A stretch of 64,000 nt of DNA from NCBI GenBank assembly GCA_002840735.1, contig PHBY01000005.1, positions 1 through 64,000 of the forward strand, given 5' to 3'. A model generated the notes under the pieces. The model ran no database searches. It was not told where the DNA came from and worked only from the letters and a program-made list of their open reading frames with translations. Made by a program: the position numbers and the translations under genes. Below, one piece after another: positions 45,290 through 54,024 of the stretch; the first letter of the stretch is position 1; each line of letters opens with the position of its first letter. This stretch comes from Chloroflexi bacterium HGW-Chloroflexi-2. Its GTDB lineage: Bacteria; Chloroflexota; Anaerolineae; Anaerolineales; Anaerolineaceae.

Positions 45290-46297
45290 ATGAATTCAAC
45301 CAGGAGCTTGTGGGCAAAACAATATCAACGTATTCTGATATTGTCGATCTTGCTGTTGATCATCGTTGCTTTATCCATTTTCATAGGCCGATACCCGAAA
45401 CCTTTCTGGATGCCGATTCAAGTGTTGTTGGAAGATAGCATGGCGCAGCGACTCGTCTGGTTGCTGCGCCTGCCACGTATTCTTACGGCTGCCTTATTAG
45501 GGGCAACATTAGCGGTTTGTGGAACGGTATTGCAAATGATCTTCCGCAACCCGATTGTGGAACCGGGATTCCTGGGTGTTTCTCAAGGGGCAGCTTTTGG
45601 GGCTGCGGTGGCGATTTTATGGCTGGGTGGCGGCCGATTGACCATAGAGCTTTCCGCTTCATTGTTTGCCCTTTTAGGGCTGGCTGGCTCTTTTATCCTG
45701 GCTCGCACCATTAAGTTTGGCGGCTGGGTGCTGCGTCTGATTCTTTCCGGGATTGTGGTCTCGGCTTTGTTTTCATCGGGATTGGGTGTGCTGAAATATC
45801 TGGCAGATCCCCTAACCCAGTTGCAGGAGATCACCTTCTGGTTACTGGGTGGTTTATGGAGCGTAACCTGGCAGGATTTGTTGTATGTTGCTCCAGTGGT
45901 GGTGGTTGGTCTCTTGATTGTGTATCTGATGCGCTGGCGTTTGAATGTGCTGGCTCTGGGACAGGACACAGCCTTCTCATTAGGCGCTGAAACCACCCGT
46001 GAACGTCTGATCGTGCTGATAGCCGCCGTCTCGGCCACTGCGGTGTTAACAGCCGTGAGTGGCATCGTAGGTTGGGTCGGCTTGATTGTGCCGCAGATCG
46101 CCCGTCAGATGTTTGGTCCGAATGGACAATTTTCTGTTCCCGGATCAATGCTGATAGGGGCAATATTTGGTGTGGTAAGTGATAATCTGGCACGCACGTT
46201 ACTGGCGGGTGAAATCCCCTTAGGTATTTTGACTTCGTTCATGGGTGCCTTGTTGTTTGTGGTGATCATCAATCGTTCCAGGATTAAGTTGCGATGA
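45290..46297 (+). CDS. FecCD/BtuC-type ABC transporter permease
   Basis: 335 residues with about ten membrane helices. RLPRILTAALLGATLAVCGT near residue 65, RNPIVEPGFLGVSQGAAFGA near 95 and the C-terminal LAGEIPLGILTSFMGALLFV are conserved in siderophore, cobalamin and MolB-type permeases. The gene lies 5 bp after the binding protein gene and overlaps the ATPase gene by 4 nt. Confidence 0.93.
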   Translation: MNSTRSLWAKQYQRILILSILLLIIVALSIFIGRYPKPFWMPIQVLLEDSMAQRLVWLLRLPRILTAALLGATLAVCGTVLQMIFRNPIVEPGFLGVSQGAAFGAAVAILWLGGGRLTIELSASLFALLGLAGSFILARTIKFGGWVLRLILSGIVVSALFSSGLGVLKYLADPLTQLQEITFWLLGGLWSVTWQDLLYVAPVVVVGLLIVYLMRWRLNVLALGQDTAFSLGAETTRERLIVLIAAVSATAVLTAVSGIVGWVGLIVPQIARQMFGPNGQFSVPGSMLIGAIFGVVSDNLARTLLAGEIPLGILTSFMGALLFVVIINRSRIKLR

Positions 46298-47100
46298 ACC
46301 AGACTATGATTGCACTTAAGAATATTCAATTTCATTACGATCCCGGAAAGACGATCTTGAATGACCTCTCGTTATCGGTCGAAAAGGGCAGCATTACCGC
46401 CATCCTGGGTCCGAATGGCACCGGAAAAACCACGCTGTTGCACACCATTCTGGGTTTACTCGCGCCCCAGTCAGGTGAAATCTGGATTGCTGGTAAGAAT
46501 ATCAGCGCATATAAGCGCTCCGAGTTGTCACAGGTAATGTCACTGGTGCCACAATCGGAAGTAGTACCTTTTAATTTCAAAGTGATTGAATATGTATTGT
46601 TAGGACGTACCCCACAATTTGGTTTTCTGGATATGCCCAGCGAACATGATGTTGAATTGGTGCGTGACACTCTGGAAATGTTGGAAGTCCAGCACCTGGA
46701 GCAACGTCCGGTGACGGAACTTAGTGGCGGAGAGCAGCAAATGGTGGTATTGGCGCGCGCATTGGTGCAGGAACCACAGATATTGTTATTGGATGAGCCC
46801 ACCTCCCATCTGGATCTGAGCAATAAGGGTCGCCTGTTGAAAATTTTACAAACACTGGCACAACGCAGTGTAACGATCGTGTTCAGCACACACGATCCGG
46901 ATGCAGCCGCCATGATTGCTGATCACGTCATCCTGCTTAAAGCGGGTGCTGTGCTGGATGCGGGTTTGATCGACCAGGTACTGACCAGTGAGAAATTGAC
47001 ACAGACCTATGGCACAGAAGTGAAAGTGCTGACAATTGAAGGCCGGCTGGTGACATTACTGATCAACGGGCGTTTTGGTGAGAAGGAAAAAGTGAAATGA
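46294..47100 (+). CDS. ABC transporter ATP-binding protein (FepC/BtuD/MolC type)
   Basis: 268 residues. Walker A GPNGTGKTTLLHTILGLL near residue 38, Q-loop SLVPQSEVVPFNFKVIEYV, signature ELSGGEQQMVVLARALVQEP near 145, Walker B ILLLDEPTSHLDLSNKG near 165 and the H-loop FSTHDPD. Overlaps both neighbours by 4 nt. Powers the permease encoded upstream. Confidence 0.94.
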   Translation: MNQTMIALKNIQFHYDPGKTILNDLSLSVEKGSITAILGPNGTGKTTLLHTILGLLAPQSGEIWIAGKNISAYKRSELSQVMSLVPQSEVVPFNFKVIEYVLLGRTPQFGFLDMPSEHDVELVRDTLEMLEVQHLEQRPVTELSGGEQQMVVLARALVQEPQILLLDEPTSHLDLSNKGRLLKILQTLAQRSVTIVFSTHDPDAAAMIADHVILLKAGAVLDAGLIDQVLTSEKLTQTYGTEVKVLTIEGRLVTLLINGRFGEKEKVK

Positions 47101-47666
47101 GCCGCTATCAGGCTGCAGAATGGAATGAACGTTATCAATCCAGTGGGCATAATCTGGCAAGTCCACGGGAATTTCTGGTGGAAGTTCTACCCCAATTGCC
47201 ACGAGAGGGTTGGGGTCTGGATGTCGCCATGGGGGAAGGTCACAACGCCAATCTGCTGGCTGAACATGGCCTACAGATGCTGGGTGTAGATTTTTCGATG
47301 GTTGCATTGCGGAAAGCGAAGAGCAAGTATCCAAAAGTACAGACAGCACTGGTTAATTTACCGCAGATTCATCTCCAGCCCGGCTGCTTTGATGTGATCC
47401 TCAACTTCTGGTTTCTGGACCGGGAAATGTTCCCGCTCTACCAGCAATATTTGAAACCGGGAGGTTACCTGGTGCTGGAAACCATGCGTTTTGACCCGGA
47501 CAGCGATCAATCCCATTTGCGATTAGAATACCTGCTCCAACCGGGTGAATTGTTACAATCCTTTTCCGGGTGGGAATTTTTGGTGTATGATGAAAATGTG
47601 AAAGCGACTGTGAAAGGTCAACAACAATTAGCTATACGGATGTTAGCCCGGAAACCGATTGAGTAG
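47097..47666 (+). CDS. Class I SAM-dependent methyltransferase (TehB-like)
   Basis: 189 residues. The opening AAEWNERYQSSGHNLASPRE, motif I WGLDVAMGEGHNANLLAEHG near residue 40, LGVDFSMVALRKAKSKYP near 62 and LKPGGYLVLETM near 122 fit the TehB/tellurite-resistance-like group. Overlaps the ATPase gene by 4 nt, so it is made with the transporter. Such enzymes can methylate metalloids (tellurite) or small thiols. Here the substrate is unknown. Confidence 0.85.
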   Translation: MSRYQAAEWNERYQSSGHNLASPREFLVEVLPQLPREGWGLDVAMGEGHNANLLAEHGLQMLGVDFSMVALRKAKSKYPKVQTALVNLPQIHLQPGCFDVILNFWFLDREMFPLYQQYLKPGGYLVLETMRFDPDSDQSHLRLEYLLQPGELLQSFSGWEFLVYDENVKATVKGQQQLAIRMLARKPIE

Positions 47667-47690
47667 ATAGGGATCTAGAGGTAATAAATT

Positions 47691-48731
47691 ATGCGCGAAA
47701 TATTACAACCCATGCAGGAATGGTTTGATGATGGAAAAGCTGTAGCTCTGGCAACCGTGGTGGAAATCTATGGATCAGCGCCACGGGGATTGGGAGCCAA
47801 GATGGCTGTTAACCAGGATTCGCTGATGACAGGATCTGTCAGTGGTGGCTGTGTGGAAGGCGCTGTGGTGGCGGAAGCATTGAAGGTGCTTAAGAATGGC
47901 ATGCCCAAATTACTGCATTATGGCGTCACCCAGGATCAGGCTATCAGTGTTGGTTTAGCTTGTGGGGGTACGATCGAAGTGTGGGTTGAAAAGTTATCCA
48001 AAGAGAATTTTGAGCGAATGCGGAAGGATCTGGTGGAAGAGCGCCTGGCAGTGGTGGTGACTGTACTATCGGGATCTCACGTTGGTGAACAGGTTTATGC
48101 CTATCCGGATGACAGCATGCTGGGAGAATTTTCTGATCCAGATTTGACTGCCTTGGTGAAAGCAAATGTAGTGGAAGTTTTTTCTCAGCAACAATGCATG
48201 CGAAAGACATTGCAGGTTAAGGATCAGTTGGTTGATGTGTTCTTTGATGTTTTGTCCCCATCCCCCAAATTGGTGGTGGTAGGAGCGGTGCATATCGCTA
48301 TTCCTTTGGTTCAATATGCCAGGATTCTGGGCTTTCATACCACCGTGATCGATCCCCGCAAGGCTTTCGGTAACATCGAGCGCTTCCCGCATGTAGATCG
48401 GCTGGTGAGGGAATGGCCGGAAGAATTTTTGCAGCGCTTTCCCTGGGATCAAGGTACTTACCTGGTGGTAGTCTCACATGACGATAAGCTGGATGTCCCG
48501 GCACTGGCAATTGGCTGCCAGCATGAAGCCCGTTACATTGGTGCTTTGGGATCGAAAAAGACATTTGCCAAGCATGTGCGTGAATTGAAGGAAGCCGGGA
48601 TAACGGATGAACAGATCACCCGCATCCATTCTCCGATTGGAGTGGATATCGCCGCCCGGGGTCCGGAGGAGATTGCTCTGGCGATCATCACCGAAATGGT
48701 GGCGGTGCGAAATGGAAAGCATTTGAAATAA
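47691..48731 (+). CDS. XdhC/CoxI-family molybdenum-cofactor protein
   Basis: 346 residues. The N-terminal XdhC_CoxI domain has LATVVEIYGSAPRGLGAKMA, TGSVSGGCVEGAVVAEAL and ISVGLACGGTIEVWVE. The C-terminal Rossmann-like XdhC_C domain has LVVVGAVHIAIPLVQYARIL and YIGALGSKKTFAKHV. Members bind molybdenum cofactor and insert it, often sulfurated, into xanthine-dehydrogenase or CO-dehydrogenase-like enzymes. No such enzyme is in the window. Its place 24 bp after a metal/oxyanion transporter cassette suggests a molybdate or tungstate link. Confidence 0.92.
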   Translation: MREILQPMQEWFDDGKAVALATVVEIYGSAPRGLGAKMAVNQDSLMTGSVSGGCVEGAVVAEALKVLKNGMPKLLHYGVTQDQAISVGLACGGTIEVWVEKLSKENFERMRKDLVEERLAVVVTVLSGSHVGEQVYAYPDDSMLGEFSDPDLTALVKANVVEVFSQQQCMRKTLQVKDQLVDVFFDVLSPSPKLVVVGAVHIAIPLVQYARILGFHTTVIDPRKAFGNIERFPHVDRLVREWPEEFLQRFPWDQGTYLVVVSHDDKLDVPALAIGCQHEARYIGALGSKKTFAKHVRELKEAGITDEQITRIHSPIGVDIAARGPEEIALAIITEMVAVRNGKHLK

Positions 48732-48783
48732 TAGAACTTGCGTTCTTAGAAAATTTATACTATGATCAAGTTGGTGAACCAGC

Positions 48784-49665
48784 ATGATCAAAGAAATTCA
48801 AGCCAAGACCATCCTCTCGCATTCCAAAGCACCTGATCCCTGGTTTGGGATCCAATACACCATGAACCTGTATCGTGGTTGTCAGCATCAGTGTATTTAT
48901 TGTGATTCACGCGGCGATTGTTACCAGATCGAGAATTTCAATGATACCCTGGTGAAAGTGAACGCCCTGGATTTGCTGCGCAAGGAACTGCCTGGCAAGC
49001 GGGCTAAGGGGACTGTGGGAACAGGTTCAATGAATGATCCCTATGCGCCGGTGGAAAAGCAGTATCAGCTCACTCGTGGTGCCTTGAAATTGTTTGTCGA
49101 GTATGGTTTTCCGGTGCATGTGCTCACCAAGAGCAAGCTGGTCATGCGGGATGTGGATCTTCTCAGTCAGATTGAACGCGATTCCCAGGCGTTGGTGTCC
49201 TTCACTATCACCACCTGTGATGATGATCTGGGAAAAAAGCTGGAGCCGGGGGCAGCGCTGGTCTCGGAACGACTGGCAGCCATGCGGTTTCTGGCGGAGC
49301 GCGGTATCAAGGTGGGGGTGTTGTTAATGCCAGTCTTGCCTTTTATTGAGGATAACTGGGAGAATATTCGTGGCATCGTGGAATTGGCGCACACGCATGG
49401 CGCTGGATGGATCCTGGCTGCCTTTGGCATGACCCAGCGCAAAGGCTCTCAGGAGTATTATTTAAGGCAATTGGAACGCTTGTTCCCGGGGGTGATGGAA
49501 AAACACCTGCGGGCGTTCGGCAATCGTTACGAGTGTGCTGCCATTGGGGCACAGAAATTGAGTGAGCAGTTCAAAGAGTTGTGCAAGAAGAAGGGAATTG
49601 CCTTGAAAGTAACGCAGTATAAGGTAAAAGAGAGGGTCAGGCAATTGAGTTTGTTGGGGATATAA
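48784..49665 (+). CDS. Radical SAM protein (SPL/Rv2578c-like)
   Basis: 293 residues. GCQHQCIYCDSRGDCYQIEN (near residue 35) holds the CxxxCxxC [4Fe-4S]-SAM motif, preceded by NLYRG. GTGSMNDPYAPVEKQYQLTR near 80 and LTKSKLVMRDVDLLSQI near 112 are conserved in the Rv2578c-like group related to spore photoproduct lyase. Function unproven. Fifty bases after xdhC, with a possible extra promoter (TATACT at 48757). Ends at a strong terminator. Confidence 0.88.
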   Translation: MIKEIQAKTILSHSKAPDPWFGIQYTMNLYRGCQHQCIYCDSRGDCYQIENFNDTLVKVNALDLLRKELPGKRAKGTVGTGSMNDPYAPVEKQYQLTRGALKLFVEYGFPVHVLTKSKLVMRDVDLLSQIERDSQALVSFTITTCDDDLGKKLEPGAALVSERLAAMRFLAERGIKVGVLLMPVLPFIEDNWENIRGIVELAHTHGAGWILAAFGMTQRKGSQEYYLRQLERLFPGVMEKHLRAFGNRYECAAIGAQKLSEQFKELCKKKGIALKVTQYKVKERVRQLSLLGI

Positions 49666-49702
49666 AAAAACCCTGCGAAGGGTTAGTTCGCAGGGTTTTT
49701 TT
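49664..49702. terminator. Strong bidirectional terminator between convergent genes
   Basis: 16-bp perfect inverted repeat AAAAAAACCCTGCGAA / TTCGCAGGGTTTTTTT with a 7-nt loop. Confidence 0.92.
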
Positions 49703-49719
49703 ATCTAAATATTTAATCT

Positions 49720-51591
49720 TTATTCAACAAAAAACGAAGTGGTTGCTGTTGCTGTTGGATAACCATCCTTGGTGGCAGTTACCAAAACGGTCATGGTTCC
49801 AGTACCAGTTGTTCTGGTCTTAACACGATAGGAGAATGTTACGACACCGCTTGAATTGGTGGTGCCATTCAGACTCGCAAGTGTTTTAGTTGAATTTTTT
49901 ATCGTCACATTTACACTTGCATCCCCAACTGGTCCAGCAGTGTCTGTTGCTGTAACAGTTATATTAACTGTTTGATTATTGGAAACCGATGTTGGGGTTG
50001 TATAGACAGTTAAGGTCATCACTTTGTCATCTGGCGGAGGAGGTGGAGGAGTACCCCCACTAAGATAATCCAATGCTGCTTTTGCCTGAACCAAACCATA
50101 ACCATAAGAATTATCTTTGCCTACGGCTCCTAAGTCTTCCGCTGTTTTAATGAGCGCATCTCGAATTTCTGCGTTTGTCCAGTTTGGATTGGCACTCCAA
50201 ACCAAGGCTGCTACACCTGAAACGTGTGGAGTAGCCATAGAAGTACCATCCCAAGCCTCGTAGCCACTTGCTGGGATAATAGAGGATGTGACTACTGTGG
50301 CTGAGGAACCGAGTTTATTGGCTACCAAAAATTGTCCTGTTTCCTGTGATAATGAAATGGCAGGAATATTAACCAATCCTTCGGATCCAAGTGTACCCAG
50401 AAAATCTCCAGGAACATTATTGTAGACAATCGCGGCAACACCACCACCGGTTTGTACGTTTTTCACTTTGGTAACGAAATCGTATGTTCCGCGTTCACAT
50501 AGAACAACTTTACCGCTCCAACTTTCGCTTGTTCCACATAGTCCACCGTCAACCAATTCACCGATAATTCCAGAAGGTGCTAAAGGTGCAAATTCAATTT
50601 GGTTTCCACTATATGTTACATTATCAACTTTAACGGTGGCTAAATTTAAGTAAGGAACCGTGCTTAGAACGCCTACACCGGGAGCGGCAACTTCAACTGT
50701 TCTGTTCTTCTGAGAAAAATCTGCTACTACTTTATTTGAGTCGATTGCAGCAACGGACATCACTGAAGCATATCCACCAGGATAGCTGATTCTTGTTGTT
50801 CCATCATTTCCCGCGGCTGCTACAGATAAAACTCCTTTACTGTAGACATTATTAAATGCGATTTCTTCCAATTTACTTTTCGTGGTTCCACCCAAACTCA
50901 TACTGATAACATCTGCCCCAGCAGCTTCACAACGATTGGCAGCATCAGCTAATGTTGAGCTGTATGTCCACCCACAATCATCACCAAATACTTTGACAAT
51001 GTAAAGACTTGTTGTACCTGGGTTTACACCAACAACACCAGTAGAGTTCATGGAAGCAGTAATCGTGCCAGCAACGTGAGTTCCATGTCCGCATTTGTCT
51101 GTGTTCCAACCTGTTGGATATCCACCAAAAATATTTACGCCAGCAAAGTCTTCATGTCCCGTATAAAGACCGGAGTCAATAATACATATTGTCCGATTAG
51201 AGCCAGTTGGTGCACCTGTATCAACAACACCATCTCTATCTGTATCCCAAACATCACGAGCCTGTACCATATCTATGCCATATGGCACTTCCTGGGCAGC
51301 TGGAAAGCGAATGGCGTCTTCCTCAATCGAGACCACATTCGGATTGTTTCTCAAACCAGCTAAAGCCTGCTCGGGCACAGTGACCACAAAGCTGTTGAGA
51401 TCCTCGAATCGATAATGGAACTCCGCACCTAAAGCGTTGAGTGAATTCTCCACTTTTGCTCCTTGACCTGGCCTGAATTCCACCCAGACGCGCATTTTGC
51501 CTTCGTTGCTGGTGTACGCCGGTTGGGCAACCGAAACGAGAAAAACAAAGGCTAACAACAAACTGAAAACTTTAAAGACTTTCTTCGACAT
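49720..51591 (-). CDS. Secreted subtilisin-like serine protease (S8) with PA and Ig-like domains
   Basis: 623 residues. A signal peptide (1-28) precedes an I9 inhibitor propeptide (30-95). The catalytic triad is Asp in ICIIDSGLYTGHEDF near 138, His in KCGHGTHVAGTI near 166 and Ser in DGTSMATPHVSGVAAL near 452. The oxyanion Asn lies in VAAAGNDGT near 258. A protease-associated (PA) domain interrupts the fold at about 325-440. A Pro-rich linker (GGTPPPPPPDDK) leads to a C-terminal Big/Ig-like domain (about 525-620). Extracellular protein degradation. GGGAGG 8 nt before the ATG. Confidence 0.95.
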   Translation of the reverse strand: MSKKVFKVFSLLLAFVFLVSVAQPAYTSNEGKMRVWVEFRPGQGAKVENSLNALGAEFHYRFEDLNSFVVTVPEQALAGLRNNPNVVSIEEDAIRFPAAQEVPYGIDMVQARDVWDTDRDGVVDTGAPTGSNRTICIIDSGLYTGHEDFAGVNIFGGYPTGWNTDKCGHGTHVAGTITASMNSTGVVGVNPGTTSLYIVKVFGDDCGWTYSSTLADAANRCEAAGADVISMSLGGTTKSKLEEIAFNNVYSKGVLSVAAAGNDGTTRISYPGGYASVMSVAAIDSNKVVADFSQKNRTVEVAAPGVGVLSTVPYLNLATVKVDNVTYSGNQIEFAPLAPSGIIGELVDGGLCGTSESWSGKVVLCERGTYDFVTKVKNVQTGGGVAAIVYNNVPGDFLGTLGSEGLVNIPAISLSQETGQFLVANKLGSSATVVTSSIIPASGYEAWDGTSMATPHVSGVAALVWSANPNWTNAEIRDALIKTAEDLGAVGKDNSYGYGLVQAKAALDYLSGGTPPPPPPDDKVMTLTVYTTPTSVSNNQTVNITVTATDTAGPVGDASVNVTIKNSTKTLASLNGTTNSSGVVTFSYRVKTRTTGTGTMTVLVTATKDGYPTATATTSFFVE

Positions 51592-51897
51592 AGCAAAAAC
51601 CCTCCCAAAGATTTTAGGTGCACTTAAACGAATACCATGTCAGTCTTTGTCAGCTATGAGTTTTTTATGGGGATTGATATGGATATTTGGCTATTTATTC
51701 AGTTTTTTATATGAATAAAAAAAAGTGCACCAGAATATGGATACTATACTCATTTTGAAAAAAATTTCAATAGTTAATTTGGATTATTGTTAGTTTTGTA
51801 AGAATAATATGACACCATTAGTTGATAACAGGAATGAAAAACGTGATTTGTCCTATGATCTCATTTGTTATTCAAATAAGTGGAAACGAGGTGTGTT
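51592..51897. other. Divergent intergenic region with 9-bp inverted repeat
   Basis: Contains the 5' regions of the protease (minus) and the winged-helix gene (plus). GGTGCACTT (51617-51625) and AAGTGCACC (51723-51731) are inverted copies 97 bp apart. TTATTCA / TGAATAA lie between them. No gene seen. Confidence 0.5.
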
Positions 51898-52227
51898 ATG
51901 CCTTCTGATCAAAAAGATATCCATCTATCTAATCTGGAAGACGTTGATAAAGTCATTCATGAGTCAGCCAGGCTGATCATCATGTCCTATCTTTATCTGG
52001 TGGAAAGTGCGGATTTCCTTTTTATTATGCAGCAGACCGGGCTGACATTTGGGAATCTATCCTCGCATATGAAGAAACTGGAAGAAGCTGGCTATATTGA
52101 GGTGCTGAAAGAATTTGTTGATCGTAGGCCGCGTACGACGCTCAAACTTACTCATGCGGGTAATATGGCATTTAAGACATACCGAAAAAAAATACGTTTA
52201 TGGTTGGATCAAACGGACTCTTCGTGA
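51898..52227 (+). CDS. Winged-helix transcriptional regulator (HTH_34/MarR-like)
   Basis: 109 residues from the ATG at 51898, with GAGGTG 4-5 nt upstream; a GTG at 51880 is in frame. The helix-turn-helix is MQQTGLTFGNLSSHMKKLEE and the wing EVLKEFVDRRPRTTLKLTHA. It matches the small ArsR/MarR-like HTH_34 group that binds DNA as a dimer. No effector motif. It may regulate the divergent protease gene. Confidence 0.85.
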   Translation: MPSDQKDIHLSNLEDVDKVIHESARLIIMSYLYLVESADFLFIMQQTGLTFGNLSSHMKKLEEAGYIEVLKEFVDRRPRTTLKLTHAGNMAFKTYRKKIRLWLDQTDSS

Positions 52228-52341
52228 AATTTAATTGTACGGAATATAGTATTAATTAAGAAAAAACGTAATATTTTTATTACGAATTGTGATTAAATTG
52301 TTGAAATCTTCAAAATTAGCTAAAAATGGCATTTTAAAGGG

Positions 52342-52369
52342 TTGACAGATCAATAAAACACTGTATAAT
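52342..52369 (+). promoter_or_regulatory. Strong sigma-70-type promoter of the liv leader
   Basis: TTGACA (52342-52347), 16-bp spacer, TATAAT (52364-52369). Start expected near 52376. Confidence 0.75.
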
Positions 52370-52392
52370 CAGCAAAATCCTGAACGAATGTG

Positions 52393-52512
52393 ATGAATGT
52401 CATGTTAAACATATCCCTCGCTATTATTATTATCATGCTTTATTGGTTCCTCCATATTATTATGGAGGATCAAATTCAAGTTGGGCGAGCGGAAAAGATT
52501 AAAACAAAATAA
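52393..52512 (+). CDS. 39-codon leader-peptide candidate with four consecutive Ile codons
   Basis: The frame MNVMLNISLAIIIIMLYWFL, then HIIMEDQIQVGRAEKIKTK and TAA. It has nine Ile, four Leu and two Val residues. Codons 11-14 (52423-52434) are four Ile in a row. It begins 17 nt after the predicted transcription start and ends 23 nt before a terminator hairpin that precedes the branched-chain amino-acid transporter. This is the layout of attenuation leader peptides. Weak point: no clear Shine-Dalgarno. It could also be a small membrane protein, since residues 5-24 are hydrophobic. Confidence 0.5.
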   Translation: MNVMLNISLAIIIIMLYWFLHIIMEDQIQVGRAEKIKTK

Positions 52513-52575
52513 GTTAAAAAATCAAAAGTAGAAGCAAAAAAGCCACCCAACGAACACCAAAGGGTGGTTTTTTTT
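52448..52575 (+). promoter_or_regulatory. Attenuator-like set of hairpins upstream of the liv operon
   Basis: Hairpin 1: TCCTCCAT, ATTATT, ATGGAGGA (52448-52469), starting 13 nt after the Ile codons. Terminator: A6GCCACCC / GGGTGGT8 (52536-52575). GTTGGG (52480-52485) is complementary to CCCAAC (52546-52551) in the 5' arm of the terminator, so an antiterminator pairing is possible. Confidence 0.55.
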
Positions 52576-52714
52576 GACAAAAACATTCCAGGGATAATTA
52601 AGATCAACCCACTTCCGTAAAGGAGGCACGCCATTTCAAAGTTAGAATATTTCAATCTCAAAATTGTCGTTCCAAAATTTGTTGAAATTCCGTAATAAGC
52701 TATAGGAGGAAGTA

Positions 52715-53923
52715 ATGAAGAAAAGTGTATTGTTTTTTGTGTTTGTCGTTTTTGCCATGGTTTTGGCAAGTTGTAATGGTGCAGCCCCAGCCGGTGGCGA
52801 ACCTGAAGTTTGTGCCAGTGATGAATTTGGTTGTGCCAAAATTCCTGCTGGTCAGACGGTAAAAATTGGCATGGGTGCTCCAATGACCGGTGATTACGCC
52901 TCATTTGGTGTGGATATCTCCCAGGGTGCCGCCATCGCGGTGAAGGATGCGGGCACTGTTGAAGGTTTTGCTTTTGAACTCGTTGCGCAGGATGACCAGG
53001 GTGCCCCCGAAGGTGGCGCTGCAGTCGCTAACAAACTCGCAACAGATCCAACCGTTGTGGCAATTGCTGGTCATATTTTCTCTGGTGCAACCGAAGCCGC
53101 CATCCCGGTTTATGATAAAGTCGGAATCCCGATGATGTCACCTTCCGCTACCAACCCACCATTAACCACCCTGGGATCAAAGGTCTTCAATCGAGTTGCA
53201 TTTACCGATGCAGTACAGGGTAAATTCGCTGCTGATTACCTCTATTCGAAATTAGGTTTCCGCAAGATTGCAGTATTGCATGATGGTGGCGCTTATGGCC
53301 AAGGATTGGCCGATGTAGTGCGTGCAGAGTTCACCGCCTTAGGTGGAGAAGTTGTCGGATATGAAGCAATTACTCCAGGCGAAACGGATTACACCGCAAC
53401 ATTATCAGCTCTGGCTGCCAGCGCTCCTGAAGCGGTTTACTTTGGTGGCTATGTTGCTGAAGGTGTTGTATTAACCAACAACATGAAACAAAGTGGTCTG
53501 GAAAATGCTGTCTTCTTCGGTTGTGATGGAACCTTCGGCGCTGAATTTGTTGCGAAAACCGGTGCCAACGGTGAAGGCGCATATGCTGCTTCCTTGATTC
53601 CACCAGAATCTGCTGCAAAATTAAAATTTGATGCTGATTACCTCGCAGCTTATGGCGTTGGCTCTGGAACATTATCTCCCTACACCTGGAGTGGATATGA
53701 CTCAGCCGCTGTGTTAATGGCGAAGGTGAAAGAAGTAGCAGTTTTGGGTTCCGATGGTGCGCTCTATGTACCTCGTGGTGCATTGGTTGCTGCTGTACGT
53801 GGTACCTCAGGTTTCACCAGCATTACCGGTGATATCACCTGTGATGCAGTTGGTGAATGTAATACAGCTGGTCCAACATTCTACATCGTAAAAGATGGTG
53901 ATTGGGCACAGGCTGAACAGTAA
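52715..53923 (+). CDS. livK-like: Branched-chain amino acid ABC transporter substrate-binding lipoprotein
   Basis: 402 residues. Lipobox MVLASC (Cys20 or so), then a Peripla_BP_6 fold: KIGMGAPMTGDYASFGVDIS, VAIAGHIFSGATEAAIPVYD, KIAVLHDGGAYGQGLADVVR and FGGYVAEGVVLTNNMKQSG. LivJ/LivK-like proteins bind leucine, isoleucine, valine or related ligands. AGGAGG precedes the ATG. Its own strong promoter is not obvious between the terminator and the ATG, so transcription probably reads through from 52342. A hairpin after the stop separates it from livH. Confidence 0.92.
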   Translation: MKKSVLFFVFVVFAMVLASCNGAAPAGGEPEVCASDEFGCAKIPAGQTVKIGMGAPMTGDYASFGVDISQGAAIAVKDAGTVEGFAFELVAQDDQGAPEGGAAVANKLATDPTVVAIAGHIFSGATEAAIPVYDKVGIPMMSPSATNPPLTTLGSKVFNRVAFTDAVQGKFAADYLYSKLGFRKIAVLHDGGAYGQGLADVVRAEFTALGGEVVGYEAITPGETDYTATLSALAASAPEAVYFGGYVAEGVVLTNNMKQSGLENAVFFGCDGTFGAEFVAKTGANGEGAYAASLIPPESAAKLKFDADYLAAYGVGSGTLSPYTWSGYDSAAVLMAKVKEVAVLGSDGALYVPRGALVAAVRGTSGFTSITGDITCDAVGECNTAGPTFYIVKDGDWAQAEQ

Positions 53924-53944
53924 GAGTATTGAAATTTAAGGGTC

Positions 53945-53974
53945 ACTGCGGAGAGGTAAAACCCTTTCCGCAGT
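53945..53974 (+). terminator. Intercistronic hairpin between the binding protein and livH
   Basis: ACTGCGGAGAGG / CCCTTTCCGCAGT, 12-bp stem with one wobble, short T-run. It probably lowers downstream expression or stabilises the upstream mRNA. Confidence 0.6.
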
Positions 53975-54024
53975 TTCCCTGTGGTATGATAGAAAAATCC
54001 TAACTTGAACACATTGGAGGCTTA

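Noticed and set aside
45583-46065. 160-codon open frame antisense to the FecCD permease
   Set aside because: Lies wholly opposite a well-conserved permease gene, with no start signals and compositional shadow features.
51617-51731. 9-bp inverted repeat GGTGCACTT/AAGTGCACC as a mobile element
   Set aside because: Arms too short, no target duplication and no extended similarity; kept only as a note on the intergenic region.
52393-52512. The small frame as simply a conserved small membrane protein
   Set aside because: Possible, but the Ile run, hairpin order and terminator placement before liv fit an attenuator better; I therefore kept it as a leader-peptide candidate with moderate confidence.
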